64,000 nt of DNA from Alkalinema pantanalense (GCF_050753345.1 NZ_JBLZFX010000030.1:1-64000); one strand, 5' to 3'; positions 26,937 through 36,315 are shown, counted from the first letter of the stretch. Made by a program: numbers and translations. The notes: a model not told the origin generated them from the letters alone.

Positions 26937-27965
26937 TTAGGTGCTGGCTCCTACTAAATCATATTCACTAAAGACCTTCACCTGTTTTGGTTGAATGTAA
27001 ACCCGCTGTTGTGGGGTGAGATTTAGGCGATCGAAATCCTGTCGGCTTAAATAAACATCCATCGGCTCACCGGAAGCAAGAGACAATTCCACTTGAATTT
27101 CTCGACCGAGATGAATAATACGATGAATAATAGCAGGCACAGCATCTTCAATAGGCTCATGGTGGATTGCCACATCGTGAGGACGTAGGAAGACCCGATC
27201 GCTAGATTGAATGCGATTGCCTCCAGCAATTAACCCCGAACTGACCGGCAAGATGTTCACGGGTCCAATAAAACTCATAACAAAGGGGGTCGCCGGTTTG
27301 TCATAAATTTCACTCGGGGTTCCCACTTGTTCAACTCGGCCTCGGTTCATCACCACAATCTCATCCGCCACTTCCATCGCTTCTTCCTGATCGTGGGTAA
27401 CGAACACAGTGGTTACATTCACATTATGGTGTAGGTTACGCAACCAAGCCCGCAAATCTTTCCGTACCTTTGCGTCCAATGCACCAAACGGCTCATCCAA
27501 TAGTAACACCTGGGGTTCTACCGCGAGGGCGCGGGCCAAGGCAACCCGTTGGCGTTGGCCTCCTGAGAGTTGGGAAGGATAGCGATCGCCCATGCCCTGA
27601 AGCTGAACTAAATCAATCAGTTCCTCCACCCGATTGGCAATCCGCTGCTTATTGACCTTGCGCAGTTCCAAGGCAAACGCAATGTTTTGTCGAACCGTAC
27701 GGTGTTTAAACAAGGCATAGTGCTGAAACACAAACCCAATTTGGCGTTCTTGCACAGGACGGTAGGTGGCATCTCGTCCAATCAGATAGACGCTGCCCTC
27801 GTCTGGCTGCTCCAATCCAGCAATAATCCGCAAAAGCGTAGATTTACCAGACCCCGAAGGGCCAAGGAGGGCCACTAGTTTCCCAGTTTGGCATTCTAGG
27901 GATACTTGATCGATCGCATGGAAAGAACCAAAGGACTTCGAAACATTATGAATTGAGATACCCAT
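26937..27965 (-). CDS. cysA: Sulfate/thiosulfate ABC transporter ATPase CysA
   Basis: The 342-residue ATPase has Walker A GPSGSGKST (about residues 36-44), Q-loop FQHYALF, signature LSGGQRQRVALARAL, Walker B VLLLDEPFGALD and switch HDQEEAMEVAD. The C-terminal domain is the TOBE-like regulatory part of the CysA/MalK group. The open frame reaches 28016, but the ATG at 27965 (MGISIHNVSKSFG) matches family starts and avoids running over the operator. It is separated from its cysT/cysW partners by two NIL genes and cysR, and has its own palindrome 39 nt upstream. Confidence 0.9.
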   Translation of the reverse strand: MGISIHNVSKSFGSFHAIDQVSLECQTGKLVALLGPSGSGKSTLLRIIAGLEQPDEGSVYLIGRDATYRPVQERQIGFVFQHYALFKHRTVRQNIAFALELRKVNKQRIANRVEELIDLVQLQGMGDRYPSQLSGGQRQRVALARALAVEPQVLLLDEPFGALDAKVRKDLRAWLRNLHHNVNVTTVFVTHDQEEAMEVADEIVVMNRGRVEQVGTPSEIYDKPATPFVMSFIGPVNILPVSSGLIAGGNRIQSSDRVFLRPHDVAIHHEPIEDAVPAIIHRIIHLGREIQVELSLASGEPMDVYLSRQDFDRLNLTPQQRVYIQPKQVKVFSEYDLVGAST

Positions 27966-28004
27966 ATGTTTTTTGCAGACAGTTACGATATAGTGAAGTA
28001 TACT

Positions 28005-28028
28005 ACGGCAAGCCAATCGGGAAACCGT
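28005..28028. promoter_or_regulatory. Sulfur palindrome, copy B (between cysA and cysR)
   Basis: ACGGCA at the left and AACCGT at the right flank the central AATCGG. It lies 39 nt upstream of cysA and in the shared region with the divergent cysR gene, so one site may serve both. Confidence 0.65.
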
Positions 28029-28123
28029 GGTTTAATAAATCCTTAGCACTTCATTCTGTAACTTTTAATCCTGCTTTGTTCAGCCTACAGTCTTCAACAC
28101 CATCGGCCTTGCCGCAACCTGCC

Positions 28124-28762
28124 GTGAATCAGTTCAACAATGAGCAGCCCTCTTCGCTGCCACCTAGCACAAGCCCCGCTATTATTTCCAATCCCTATAA
28201 GCAGTTCCAGCCATTGCGCGAATTTCCAGCCCGTGCATTATTACCCTTAGGATTAGGGTATTTGTGGCAGATCCAATCGGGAGCAGCCAGAACTATGACG
28301 TGGTTAGAAGATGGAACCGTCGTCACTTTGGGCATTTGGGGGCCGGGGGATATTGTGGGACAAGCCCTATCGCGCATTACACCGTACCAAATCGAGTGCC
28401 TGACGCGATTAGAAGCGACAATGTACCCCCTAGATGCTGATCCCCAGCAGTTAATTAATCTTTTATTTCTCTATACACAACAGTCCGAAGAGATGGCTGT
28501 GGTACGGGGACATCGCCGAGTGGATGCGATGCTATATCACTTTTTTGAATTGCTATCTAAGAAGTTTGGCCGCCATGTTGAAACTGGTCAATTAATTGAT
28601 CTTCGCCTGACCCACCAAGATATTGCAGACAGTTTGGGAACAACACGAGTCACAATTACCCGGTTAATGAAGCAGTTTCAAGACCAGGGGATCATTGAGC
28701 GTCGATCTATTAGTCAATTCATCTTCCGGGAAGAAGAAAGATTCTGGCATTACGAAATTTAG
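28124..28762 (+). CDS. cysR: Crp/Fnr-family regulator, CysR-like
   Basis: The protein has a cyclic-nucleotide-binding-like barrel (LPLGLGYLWQIQSGAARTMT) and IWGPGDIVGQ. A C-terminal winged helix follows, with LTHQDIADSLGTTRVTITRL as recognition region. This matches CysR, the activator-type regulator of sulfate genes beside cysA in Synechococcus. No clear cAMP-binding residues are seen, so another ligand is likely. The start is uncertain: no in-frame ATG fits, and GTG 28124, TTG 28109 or TTG 28076 are candidates; 28124 gives about 212 residues, close to the family. It is divergent from cysA. Confidence 0.8.
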   Translation: MNQFNNEQPSSLPPSTSPAIISNPYKQFQPLREFPARALLPLGLGYLWQIQSGAARTMTWLEDGTVVTLGIWGPGDIVGQALSRITPYQIECLTRLEATMYPLDADPQQLINLLFLYTQQSEEMAVVRGHRRVDAMLYHFFELLSKKFGRHVETGQLIDLRLTHQDIADSLGTTRVTITRLMKQFQDQGIIERRSISQFIFREEERFWHYEI

Positions 28763-28878
28763 GGGTGCTTTTACACTTAGAGATGGATACTAGAAATGGA
28801 TGCCAGCAAAATCATGGCAGTCTAGACTCTGTAAAATACTGATACCTAAATAGATATCTCCTCAATTGTGATCAATTC

Positions 28879-28906
28879 AATCCCCATCAATACCAGGGGA
28901 TTTTTT
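28879..28906 (+). terminator. Intrinsic terminator after cysR
   Basis: AATCCCC and GGGGATT form a stem with an 11-nt loop, followed by a T-run (ATTTTTTAG). It lies about 115 nt past the cysR stop and abuts the convergent NIL gene end. Confidence 0.7.
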
Positions 28907-29210
28907 AGTAATCCCATCCATCACCATCTAGGTTCGGCTTACTAATCACTTTGAGTTGCAGTGAATCTAAGTAGGCTAGCCCCTGGGAAAGCTGATGGAG
29001 ATTCCCCTGAATTTCAAGATCAAAGGAACCCATGTAATTTGTGTTGTGAGGCAAAAAAGCACGGCTAATATTCACCGTTAGACCATAACAAGAAATTAAG
29101 TTAGAAAGAATAGGCTCATCAATATATCGTCTAGGAATTTGTAACTGTAGACGAATACGGGTCAAACCTTGCTCTGTTTGATAATTTCTATAACTCAATC
29201 TTGATCCCAT
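28905..29210 (-). CDS. NIL-domain protein 1
   Basis: The 101-residue protein is almost entirely one NIL domain, the ferredoxin-like fold found at the C-terminus of MetN-type ABC ATPases. IPRRYIDEPILSNLISCYGL and the later GSFDLEIQGNLHQLSQGLAY fit the pattern. Stand-alone NIL proteins sit beside sulfate transport genes in cyanobacteria and may sense or bind a sulfur amino acid. I chose the ATG at 29210 rather than a TTG at 29228. It is separated from NIL 2 by a MITE-like insertion. Confidence 0.8.
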   Translation of the reverse strand: MGSRLSYRNYQTEQGLTRIRLQLQIPRRYIDEPILSNLISCYGLTVNISRAFLPHNTNYMGSFDLEIQGNLHQLSQGLAYLDSLQLKVISKPNLDGDGWDY

Positions 29211-29315
29211 TGTAATTCTCTTTTTCAATTAGCTTGCAATCCCAAATTTTAGGATTTATAAAGACTCTAACTAAATCACAATCATCCAGCTATTTCCTAG
29301 AAATTCCCCCTATTC

Positions 29316-29462
29316 ATACCGATTGATTGATGCTGCAGATCCGATCCCTCCGATCCCTCCTTAAAAAGGGGGGGAATTCAGTTCAATTCGTTCAAAGTCC
29401 CCCTTATTAAGGGGGATTTAGGGGGATCGCTATGGGTTGCAATCATAGGTTGATTCGGTATC
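29316..29462. repeat. Dispersed MITE-like repeat, copy 3 (complete)
   Basis: It runs from ATACCGATTGATTGATGC to GGTTGATTCGGTAT, so the ends are terminal inverted repeats (ATACCGA/TCGGTAT). Inside are two CCCCC/GGGGG hairpin blocks, with GGGGGGAATTCAGTTCAATT and GGGGGATTTAGGGGGATCG. About 147 bp. It lies between the two NIL genes and carries no transposase. Confidence 0.75.
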
Positions 29463-29627
29463 AGCAGTAGCGCATAGTTTAGGTTGTGGGAGGGGATTTA
29501 TTAGCAAAGTGTTGTTATCGGCATCATAAGATCCAGAATCATGAAATTTAGAATCTCATAGCTCTTCACAAAACTCAAGCAAGTAGACTACAAAGTCAGA
29601 ATCACAATTAAGTACTGAATCAAGCTT

Positions 29628-29662
29628 AAAGGCTCCTGGTTGCAGAGTAACGAGGAACCTTT
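29628..29662 (-). terminator. Hairpin after NIL gene 2
   Basis: AAAGGCTCCT and AGGAACCTTT pair with one mismatch around 15 nt, 20-55 nt past the NIL 2 stop codon. The T-tract is weak, so termination may be partial, allowing readthrough towards NIL 1. Confidence 0.5.
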
Positions 29663-29682
29663 AATCAATACATCATTCAGCT

Positions 29683-29949
29683 TTAATTGAGATGATTATC
29701 CTTATTTGTCCAGATTTCTACATCTAACTCTTGCAGATAACTTAGACCCTTCTGGAGATTCTCTTGATCCCCCTGTAAGCTAATATCAAACCAACCACTA
29801 CTGGTTGCCTTCTGATCCAAAATTGCAGCCTTAATATTGACAATGAGACCGTACTCTGAAACTAATTGAGAAATCACTGGAACTTGGTGATGTTTCGGCG
29901 GAATCTGAATTCGTAGATGTTTCTGGGCCCGGGAAGAGGATTGAGACAT
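29683..29949 (-). CDS. NIL-domain protein 2, sulfur-free after the start
   Basis: The 88-residue NIL domain has HLRIQIPPKHHQVPVISQL and SGWFDISLQGDQENLQKGLS. Apart from the initiator Met it contains no Met and no Cys. It lies 41 nt downstream of cysW and is the likely end of the sbpA-metY-metX-cysT-cysW operon. Its role is probably regulatory or chaperone-like for the transporter (inference). Confidence 0.8.
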   Translation of the reverse strand: MSQSSSRAQKHLRIQIPPKHHQVPVISQLVSEYGLIVNIKAAILDQKATSSGWFDISLQGDQENLQKGLSYLQELDVEIWTNKDNHLN

Positions 29950-29990
29950 CGTTAACTCCTGAAATTCAATGACTGTGAGGACTTCTAAAT

Positions 29991-30860
29991 CTATCGGATC
30001 GATTTAATAGCCGTTTTGCGCTCGACAATCTCCTTGAGAACCAAGGTCACAACTGCTAAAAATGCCAACAAAACGGCTGCTGAATAGGCTGCTTCAGTGT
30101 TGTACTGCTTGTAGGCATCTTCCACAAACAGAGGTAAACTTTGAGTTTTTTGGGCAATATTACCGGATACTACAGAAACGGCCCCAAATTCGCCCATCGC
30201 CCTCGCGTTAGTCAAGATTAAACCATAGAGCAACCCCCAACGGATATTGGGCAAGGTCACCCGCCAAAAGGTTTGCCAATCATTTGCACCAAGGGTCTTT
30301 GCGGCTTCTTCTTGGTCAGCCCCCGCTTCTTCTAAGACCGGAATCACTTCACGGGCCACAAAAGGCATACTCACAAAGGCAGTGGCGATCGCCATGCCAG
30401 GAACAGCAAAAACAATCTTGATGTCATGGCTCGTGAGAAATTCCCCAAACCAGCCCTGACGACCATAGAGCAGCATAATCATGAGCCCAGCCACCACAGG
30501 AGAAATGGAAAAGGGCAAATCAATGACACTCAGAACAAAGGCTCGCCCTGGAAACTTATGCCGCGCGATCGCCCAAGCTGCACAGAGGCCAAAAATCGTA
30601 TTGAGAGGAACCGCAATCACAGCTAACAACACCGTTAATTGGATTGCAAACAGGGATTCAGGGCTGGTTAAGTTATGGAGAAATGGGCCTACTCCCTTGC
30701 TAAAAGCGGCCACAAAAACATTCAGTGCAGGAATGTACAGCACTAAAACCAGAAAACTCACTGCAATCGCAATTAACACGGTTGGCACCCAAGACTTTTT
30801 AGCTTTTGGAACCTTGGTGGGAGCAGTCGTCAGTTCAACCCTATCCTTTGTACTAGTCAT
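29991..30860 (-). CDS. cysW: Sulfate ABC transporter permease CysW
   Basis: The 289-residue permease has about six helices. The ABC permease EAA loop is LEEAGADQEEAAKTLGANDW then QTFWRVTLPNIRWGL. The GEFGAVSVVSGNI segment is typical of CysW. It pairs with CysT to form the channel. It overlaps the cysT stop by 8 nt, indicating coupling. Confidence 0.9.
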   Translation of the reverse strand: MTSTKDRVELTTAPTKVPKAKKSWVPTVLIAIAVSFLVLVLYIPALNVFVAAFSKGVGPFLHNLTSPESLFAIQLTVLLAVIAVPLNTIFGLCAAWAIARHKFPGRAFVLSVIDLPFSISPVVAGLMIMLLYGRQGWFGEFLTSHDIKIVFAVPGMAIATAFVSMPFVAREVIPVLEEAGADQEEAAKTLGANDWQTFWRVTLPNIRWGLLYGLILTNARAMGEFGAVSVVSGNIAQKTQSLPLFVEDAYKQYNTEAAYSAAVLLAFLAVVTLVLKEIVERKTAIKSIR

Positions 30861-31713
30861 ACCGTCGTCCCCAAGCTTGTAATAGGTTAATGCCCAGAAG
30901 TAGCACCAGAGAAATAATCAACAACGTTGTGCCAATAACGGTTGCTCCCGCAAAGTCATATTGTTCTAAGCGTTGAAAGATCAATACAGGTGCGATCAAA
31001 TCTTTGAATGGTGTATTGGATGAAATGATGACTGTCGAACCATACTCCCCTACCGCACGGGAAAATCCGAGGGCCACCCCAGTCAAAATCGGCGGCATTA
31101 AGGGGGGGAAGATCACATGCCAGAAGGTTTGCCAAGGCGATGCCCCCATACACCAAGCTGACTCCTCCACATCCTTATCCAGTTCAGTTAAAACAGGCTG
31201 CACAGTTCGCACAACAAAGGGAAGGGAGATAAAAATCATGGCAATCCCAACCCCTATACGGGTAAAAGATACTTTGAGGCCGAAAGGTAAAAGCAAGGAA
31301 CCAATCCAACCATTCTCGCTGTAGACCGTGGCCAGGGTTAAGCCAGCAACGGCTGTAGGTAATGCAAATGGGAGATCGACAGAAGCATCAATGAGTCGCT
31401 TCAACGGAAAGTCATAGCGCACCAACACCCAAGCAATTAAGGTACCAAAGACACCATCAATCAAAGCGGCAACAATCGCCGTTGTAAACGTAACATCGTA
31501 GGTCGCTAAGGCAACTTCACTGGTGGCAATGCGCCAAAATTCACTGGGGCCGATCGTGCTGGCCTTTGTAATCATCGCCGCGATCGGCAATAACAACATA
31601 AAAGCCAGATAGAAAATGGTAATTCTGAGGGGCCAAGAAATCTTACTTAACTGACGAAAAGGGGCTTGCCAAGCGGGTGAACGATGAACAGGTGGAGGGG
31701 ACGTAATAGTCAT
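30853..31713 (-). CDS. cysT: Sulfate ABC transporter permease CysT
   Basis: The 286-residue permease has about six helices. The EAA loop is LTELDKDVEESAWCMGASPW then QTFWHVIFPPLMPPI, and VGEYGSTVIISSN is the conserved CysT/U segment. It follows metX by 38 nt and overlaps cysW. Together with SbpA and CysA it makes the sulfate importer. Confidence 0.9.
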   Translation of the reverse strand: MTITSPPPVHRSPAWQAPFRQLSKISWPLRITIFYLAFMLLLPIAAMITKASTIGPSEFWRIATSEVALATYDVTFTTAIVAALIDGVFGTLIAWVLVRYDFPLKRLIDASVDLPFALPTAVAGLTLATVYSENGWIGSLLLPFGLKVSFTRIGVGIAMIFISLPFVVRTVQPVLTELDKDVEESAWCMGASPWQTFWHVIFPPLMPPILTGVALGFSRAVGEYGSTVIISSNTPFKDLIAPVLIFQRLEQYDFAGATVIGTTLLIISLVLLLGINLLQAWGRRYD

Positions 31714-31751
31714 AGAAAATTTATCAGCAAAGATGAATGGAAGCAGAAATC

Positions 31752-32876
31752 CTACTCAAGAAAAGAGGACGTTAAAGCATTGCCCCAGCCAAGGGAATGA
31801 CCAAAGGCGACCACTCGGTCATTGAGCACCTGTGTATCGATTAAAAAGCCATCATGACCATGAATGGAGGTGATCGAAGTCCATTGCGCTTTGGGCATTG
31901 CTTCAGCTAAAAATTGTTGCTCTGAGGGAGGATACAGAACATCAGTGTCAATGGAAACAACAAGCGTTGGTTGATGAATGGTTTGCAAAACGGAACCATA
32001 TTCACCCCGTTGATGACTAATGTCGTGGTAATCCATGGCTTGGGTCAGGGTGATGTAGGTGTTTGCATCAAATCGTTCAACCAGCTTTTGCCCATGGCGA
32101 TATAAGTACTGTTGAACCGAAAAAGACACACCTTCTGGGGGTTTGGGAATGGCAGAATAGGGAAAAGAAGCCCGATCGATCTGCCGTCCAAACCGCTGCT
32201 CAAAACTCTGCCAGGAACGATAGGTACTCATGGCGATCATACGAGCGATCGCTAACCCGTGATTCGGCGATTGCTCAGGGGAATAGCGGCCCGCAGCCCA
32301 ATGGGGATCGGCATAAATAGCTTGCCGCTGGGCTTCACTGAGAGCAACACACCAGGCAGAATGACGCCCCGAAGTTGCAATCGGCACGATCGCCTGTACC
32401 CAGTCAGGATACAGCAACGCCCATTCCAAGACTTGCATTCCCCCTAATGATCCGCCAATGACTAATTTGAGTCGTTGCACGGATAGCTGTTCCAGTAACT
32501 TAGCTTGTACCCGCACCATATCCCGAATCGTAATTGTGGGAAATGTACTGGCGTAAGGTTCATTCATGATCGGATTCAGACTGGTTGGCCCGGTGGTGCC
32601 ATAGCAACTTCCCAGAATATTGCTACAAATGATGAAATCCTGACCAGGATCAAAAACCTTCCCCGAACCAAACAAATCCTTCCACCAGCGATCGGCATCC
32701 GCAGATCCGGTTAAGGCGTGACAAATTAAGATTGCATTATCACCCTGTGAATTTAAAGTTCCCCAAGTACGATAGGCTACTTGAACATTAGGTAAGTTGC
32801 CACCAGATTCTAAACCCAAAGGTTCAGGTAATTGGTAAAACTGGGTTTTCGATGAAATCCACTGCTGATAATGCAT
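31752..32876 (-). CDS. metX: Homoserine O-acetyltransferase MetX
   Basis: The 374-residue alpha/beta-hydrolase-fold enzyme has ILICHALTGSADAD (oxyanion region), nucleophile elbow GGSLGGMQVLEWAL (Ser at about 143), DTDVLYPP and HGHDGFLID with the catalytic Asp and His. It makes O-acetylhomoserine for the MetY step encoded just upstream. AAGGAGGTGA lies ideally before the ATG at 32876. Its presence inside a sulfate transport operon links uptake to homocysteine synthesis. Confidence 0.9.
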   Translation of the reverse strand: MHYQQWISSKTQFYQLPEPLGLESGGNLPNVQVAYRTWGTLNSQGDNAILICHALTGSADADRWWKDLFGSGKVFDPGQDFIICSNILGSCYGTTGPTSLNPIMNEPYASTFPTITIRDMVRVQAKLLEQLSVQRLKLVIGGSLGGMQVLEWALLYPDWVQAIVPIATSGRHSAWCVALSEAQRQAIYADPHWAAGRYSPEQSPNHGLAIARMIAMSTYRSWQSFEQRFGRQIDRASFPYSAIPKPPEGVSFSVQQYLYRHGQKLVERFDANTYITLTQAMDYHDISHQRGEYGSVLQTIHQPTLVVSIDTDVLYPPSEQQFLAEAMPKAQWTSITSIHGHDGFLIDTQVLNDRVVAFGHSLGWGNALTSSFLE

Positions 32877-32948
32877 GCCGAAGTCACCTCCTTAAACTGG
32901 CGACTAATGATGGGGGATGGGCAGGGCTAGCTAGTGATTAATAGCTAG

Positions 32949-34262
32949 TTATTGACAGCTACTGCTAGCTTGATCAAAAGCTTGGGCAAAATCCGCTTTG
33001 ATATCGTCAAGATGTTCCAGCCCAACGGATACTCGAATTAAATCAGGCGTCACTCCAGCGGAGCGTTGTTCTGTTTCACTGAGTTGTTGATGGGTCGTGG
33101 AAGCGGGATGAATGACCAGGGTCTTGGCATCTCCCACATTCGCTAAGTGGCTGGCAAGCTTAACATGGTTGATGAAAGCTCGACCAAACTCTAATCCCCC
33201 TTTAATTCCAAAGTTCAGTACGCCCCCAAACCCATGCTGGAGATATTTCTGAGCCCGATCGTGATACGGGTGATACGGTAAACCTAGATAGCTAACCCAG
33301 GCAACTTGGGGATGGGTTTGCAACCACTGGGCTAATTCCAAGGCATTTTGCCCATGGCGATCGACCCGAAGGGACAGCGTTTCTAAACCCTGGAGTAGCA
33401 GAAACGCATTAAAGGGACTGAGGCTCGGCCCCAGATCCCGTAAGCCTTCTACCCTGGCGCGGATAATGAAAGCAATATTGCCAAAGGGACTGTCAGGGCC
33501 AAAGGTTTCATCAAAATTCAGGCCATGATATCCCGGTGAAGGAGAGGTAAAGCTGGGAAATTTACCATTTCCCCAATCAAAGCGTCCTGAGTCAACAATG
33601 ACCCCGCCGATCGAAGTACCGTGGCCACCAATCCATTTTGTGGCGGACTGCACTACGATATCAGCCCCATGGTCAATGGGACGACACAGATAACCCGCTG
33701 CCCCAAAGGTATTGTCTACAATCAAGGGAATCCCATGCTCGTGGGCAATGTGGGCTAGGGTGGCAAAGTCTGGCACATTAAACTGAGGATTGCCGATCGT
33801 TTCAACGTACAACGCTTTTGTCCGTTCATCGATCGCTTGACGAAATCCCTCCGCGTCATCGCCCTCCACAAACTTGACCTGGATGCCCAAGCGGGGTAGA
33901 GCAACCTTGAATTGGTTGTAGCTCCCCCCGTACAGAAAACTGGTGGAAACGATGTTGTCTCCCGCTTCTGCGATCGTGCTGATTGCTAGAAACTGTGCAG
34001 CCTGTCCGCTGGAGGTTGCCAAGGCTGCCACCCCACCTTCCAGGGCCGCCACTCGCTTTTCAAACACATCCGTTGTCGGATTCATAATGCGAGTATAGAT
34101 GTTGCCAAATTCCTTTAAGGCAAAGAGATTCGCACCATGATCTGCACTATCAAACGTGTAGGAAGTGGTTTGATAAATTGGAACTGCGCGGGCATTGGTT
34201 CCAGGGGCAGGGGTTTGTCCAGCGTGAACCTGTAAGGTTTCAAAACGATATGGGGATGACAT
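32949..34262 (-). CDS. metY: O-acetylhomoserine sulfhydrylase MetY
   Basis: The 437-residue PLP enzyme of the Cys/Met metabolism family has TIAEAGDNIVSTSFLYGGSY, PLIVDNTFGAAGYLCRPIDH and the PLP lysine in VVQSATKWIGGHG. It converts O-acetylhomoserine plus sulfide to homocysteine. The sequence is low in sulfur: two Met and two Cys in all. It lies between sbpA (75 nt) and metX (72 nt). Confidence 0.9.
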   Translation of the reverse strand: MSSPYRFETLQVHAGQTPAPGTNARAVPIYQTTSYTFDSADHGANLFALKEFGNIYTRIMNPTTDVFEKRVAALEGGVAALATSSGQAAQFLAISTIAEAGDNIVSTSFLYGGSYNQFKVALPRLGIQVKFVEGDDAEGFRQAIDERTKALYVETIGNPQFNVPDFATLAHIAHEHGIPLIVDNTFGAAGYLCRPIDHGADIVVQSATKWIGGHGTSIGGVIVDSGRFDWGNGKFPSFTSPSPGYHGLNFDETFGPDSPFGNIAFIIRARVEGLRDLGPSLSPFNAFLLLQGLETLSLRVDRHGQNALELAQWLQTHPQVAWVSYLGLPYHPYHDRAQKYLQHGFGGVLNFGIKGGLEFGRAFINHVKLASHLANVGDAKTLVIHPASTTHQQLSETEQRSAGVTPDLIRVSVGLEHLDDIKADFAQAFDQASSSCQ

Positions 34263-34293
34263 GGCTTTAATCCTCAGCGGGACAGTACTAACA

Positions 34294-34327
34294 GCGCGAT
34301 CCCCTCGGCATCCTAGAAAATCGCGCT
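34294..34327 (-). other. Mutually exclusive stems between sbpA and metY
   Basis: GCGCGAT (34294-34300) can pair with ATCGCGC (34320-34326), while CCTAG and CTAGG within the same segment can form a smaller stem. Such a structure may lower expression of metY relative to sbpA. This is structural inference only. Confidence 0.35.
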
Positions 34328-34337
34328 AGGATTTTAT

Positions 34338-35465
34338 CTACTTCTTACCGATGGAAGCTTCGATCGCATCAAACGGGCCGCCATCATCAAAGGCTTTCTG
34401 GGCTTCCTTCCAACCGCCATACTCGTCAATTTTGGCAAGCTCCTTCACCGCCGGGAATTGCTTGGCAATTTCAGGTTCTTGTTTCAAATCGCCCAAAGGC
34501 CGGAACCCAACCTTGGCGAACTCCCGCTGAGCATCAGGCGTAAACAGGAATTTCACAAAGGCTTCTGCTGCTTCCCGCGTACCATGCTTGTCTACGTTCT
34601 TGTCGATCACAGTCACTGGTGTATCAATGGAGATATTCACTTCAGGGACGACAAAGTCTACTTTCTCACCTTTCTGCTTAGCTAGGATGACTTCGTTCTC
34701 ATAGTTCACCAAAGCATCCCCTTGCCCCTGTTTTGCAAAGGCATCCGTTGACTCCCGCGCATCCTTAGCAAGCACCACAACGTTCTGGAAAGCTTTGGTC
34801 ACAAATTCCTTCGCTTTGCCATCATCCCCTCCCGTTTTCTTGGCATAATTCCACAGCGCGTAGTAGTTCCAACGCGCCCCCCCGGAGGTCTTAGGGTTCG
34901 GAGTCACCCATTTCACGTCGTCGCGGGCCAGATCTGCAAAGGTTTTAATATTTTTGGGATTACCTTCACGGGTAATGATTGCGGCTACCGTTTCACCGAC
35001 AATTCCGTTGTTGGGAACCCGCTGCGTCCAATTCTCTTGTACAAACCCACCTTTTACCAGCTTGTTAACATCGGCCCCGATCGCTAAATGCACCACATCT
35101 GCTTCCAAGCCATCGAGGATCGCGCGGGTTTGGGTACCAGATCCCCCGTAGCTCTGTTTGAAGGTGACATTTTGGCCACTGTGATCCTTTTTCCACTGCT
35201 CTTGGAATTTTGGAATGATGGCATCATGGGCCGCTTTCGGCACCGCATAGCCCACTAACGTCAGTTCAATATCCTTCTTTCCACCCTCTGCACTGTTGCC
35301 TGGTGAAGCAGGGGCATTTGATTGATTCCCACCCGAGCAAGCCGCTAGCGAAACGCTGAGAGCCGCCCCAACCAAGAACAACCCGACCAAGCTTTTGAGT
35401 GACTTGAAACGAAAGCGGGGCAGGCGCTCTCGAAAAATCCTAAATACGGCTTGCTGCACAGTCAT
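34338..35465 (-). CDS. sbpA: Sulfate-binding lipoprotein SbpA
   Basis: The 375-residue protein has a signal with lipobox LAAC (Cys about 43), then the sulfate-binding family sequence: LTLVGYAVPKAAHDAIIPKF, YGGSGTQTRAILDGLEADVV, NPKTSGGARWNYYALW and KDARESTDAFAKQGQGDALV. The mature protein has no Met and only the lipid-anchored Cys. It heads the sulfate operon. The ATG has GGAG upstream, and the 24-bp palindrome ends 21 nt before it. Confidence 0.9.
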   Translation of the reverse strand: MTVQQAVFRIFRERLPRFRFKSLKSLVGLFLVGAALSVSLAACSGGNQSNAPASPGNSAEGGKKDIELTLVGYAVPKAAHDAIIPKFQEQWKKDHSGQNVTFKQSYGGSGTQTRAILDGLEADVVHLAIGADVNKLVKGGFVQENWTQRVPNNGIVGETVAAIITREGNPKNIKTFADLARDDVKWVTPNPKTSGGARWNYYALWNYAKKTGGDDGKAKEFVTKAFQNVVVLAKDARESTDAFAKQGQGDALVNYENEVILAKQKGEKVDFVVPEVNISIDTPVTVIDKNVDKHGTREAAEAFVKFLFTPDAQREFAKVGFRPLGDLKQEPEIAKQFPAVKELAKIDEYGGWKEAQKAFDDGGPFDAIEASIGKK

Positions 35466-35486
35466 CGCTGCTCTCCTTTTTAATCT

Positions 35487-35510
35487 ACGGTAAATCGATG
35501 GGATTACCGT
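35487..35510 (-). promoter_or_regulatory. Sulfur palindrome, copy C (before sbpA)
   Basis: ACGGTAA and TTACCGT flank ATCGATGGGA. The site is 21 nt upstream of the sbpA ATG. On the minus strand a possible -10 (GGATAAT) lies about 20 nt further upstream, so the site sits at or after the transcription start, as expected for a repressor. Confidence 0.7.
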
Positions 35511-35563
35511 TTAATCTCTAGAGGATTATCCTACAAAGGTTTTTCCAGAAAAGCAAGAAAAAA

Positions 35564-35587
35564 ACTTAATTCCGATCGGAGAACCGA
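35564..35587 (-). promoter_or_regulatory. Weak second palindrome upstream of sbpA (copy G)
   Basis: The centre TCCGATCGGA is a perfect palindrome matching the consensus, followed by GAACCGA; the left arm is lost. It lies 99 nt upstream of sbpA and 54 nt beyond copy C, so it may be an auxiliary site. Confidence 0.45.
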
Positions 35588-35810
35588 GGATTTAATCCCG
35601 ACGTCCTTACCTAGGCATAGCCCTTCTACTGAAATGGGCATGGAAGATTGACGTAGCCTAGAAGTGGGGGTTGGTTGCAACTCAGCCAAGTGAGAAGACG
35701 AAGGAAGAATTGCAGGAGAAAACTAGCCAGACGAGGGGGATAAGAATGTTTCAAACTCAGTCTCAATTCAAGCTGATATCCAATCATCATCTAGTAAATT
35801 CTCAAAAAAA

Positions 35811-35839
35811 AATCTCCCTGTCAGCAAGTCAGGAAGATT
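35811..35839 (-). terminator. Second terminator downstream of the phycocyanin operon
   Basis: On the minus strand the stem AATCTTCCTG/CAGGGAGATT is followed by nine or more T. It resembles the terminator at 36316-36342 and lies about 500 nt further on. Confidence 0.65.
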
Positions 35840-36315
35840 TAATAAGGAGATTAAATTGCTAGACGCTTTACAAAAGCGTAGTAGATATATCATAGGACTC
35901 TCTTACTCATCCTAGAAAGTACATTAGATACAAATTCTATCCATTTTTTACAGCATCAAAATAATTTGAAGTTATGTTTCTCAGCCCATATTTTCTAAGT
36001 TTTCTTCTAATCTCCAATCTGAGATCTTTAATTAACAATTTTCCATATCCCACAAGAGGCAACAACTTTTTGCCCTCATCCCCTCGACCCTTCTTCCGCT
36101 CTCTAGGATAAGAGGAATCAAGCCGATTTTAGTCCCTTGGGGTAAAGTCTCCGCATAAATTACACATCGCATATATCACAAATTTACATATCACAAGGTG
36201 GGAAAATATCAATCATAATAATGAGATTACATATCCCAAAAATTACATCATCAAATCAAATCATCAAGTCAAAACTAAAACTTAAAAAGTAGCGAGGTAA
36301 AATAATAAAAATAAA

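Noticed and set aside
26749..26940. 63-codon open frame convergent with cysA
   Set aside because: It has no family features, and its end overlaps the cysA stop; support is too weak to call a gene.
27966..28123. Upstream extensions of cysA and cysR into their shared region
   Set aside because: Both would run across the conserved palindrome, and neither extension matches the families' N-termini.
35671..35862. 63-codon open frame on the plus strand in the gap after the phycocyanin operon
   Set aside because: It runs across a minus-strand terminator and has a low-complexity Gln/Ser-rich sequence, so it is not a convincing gene.
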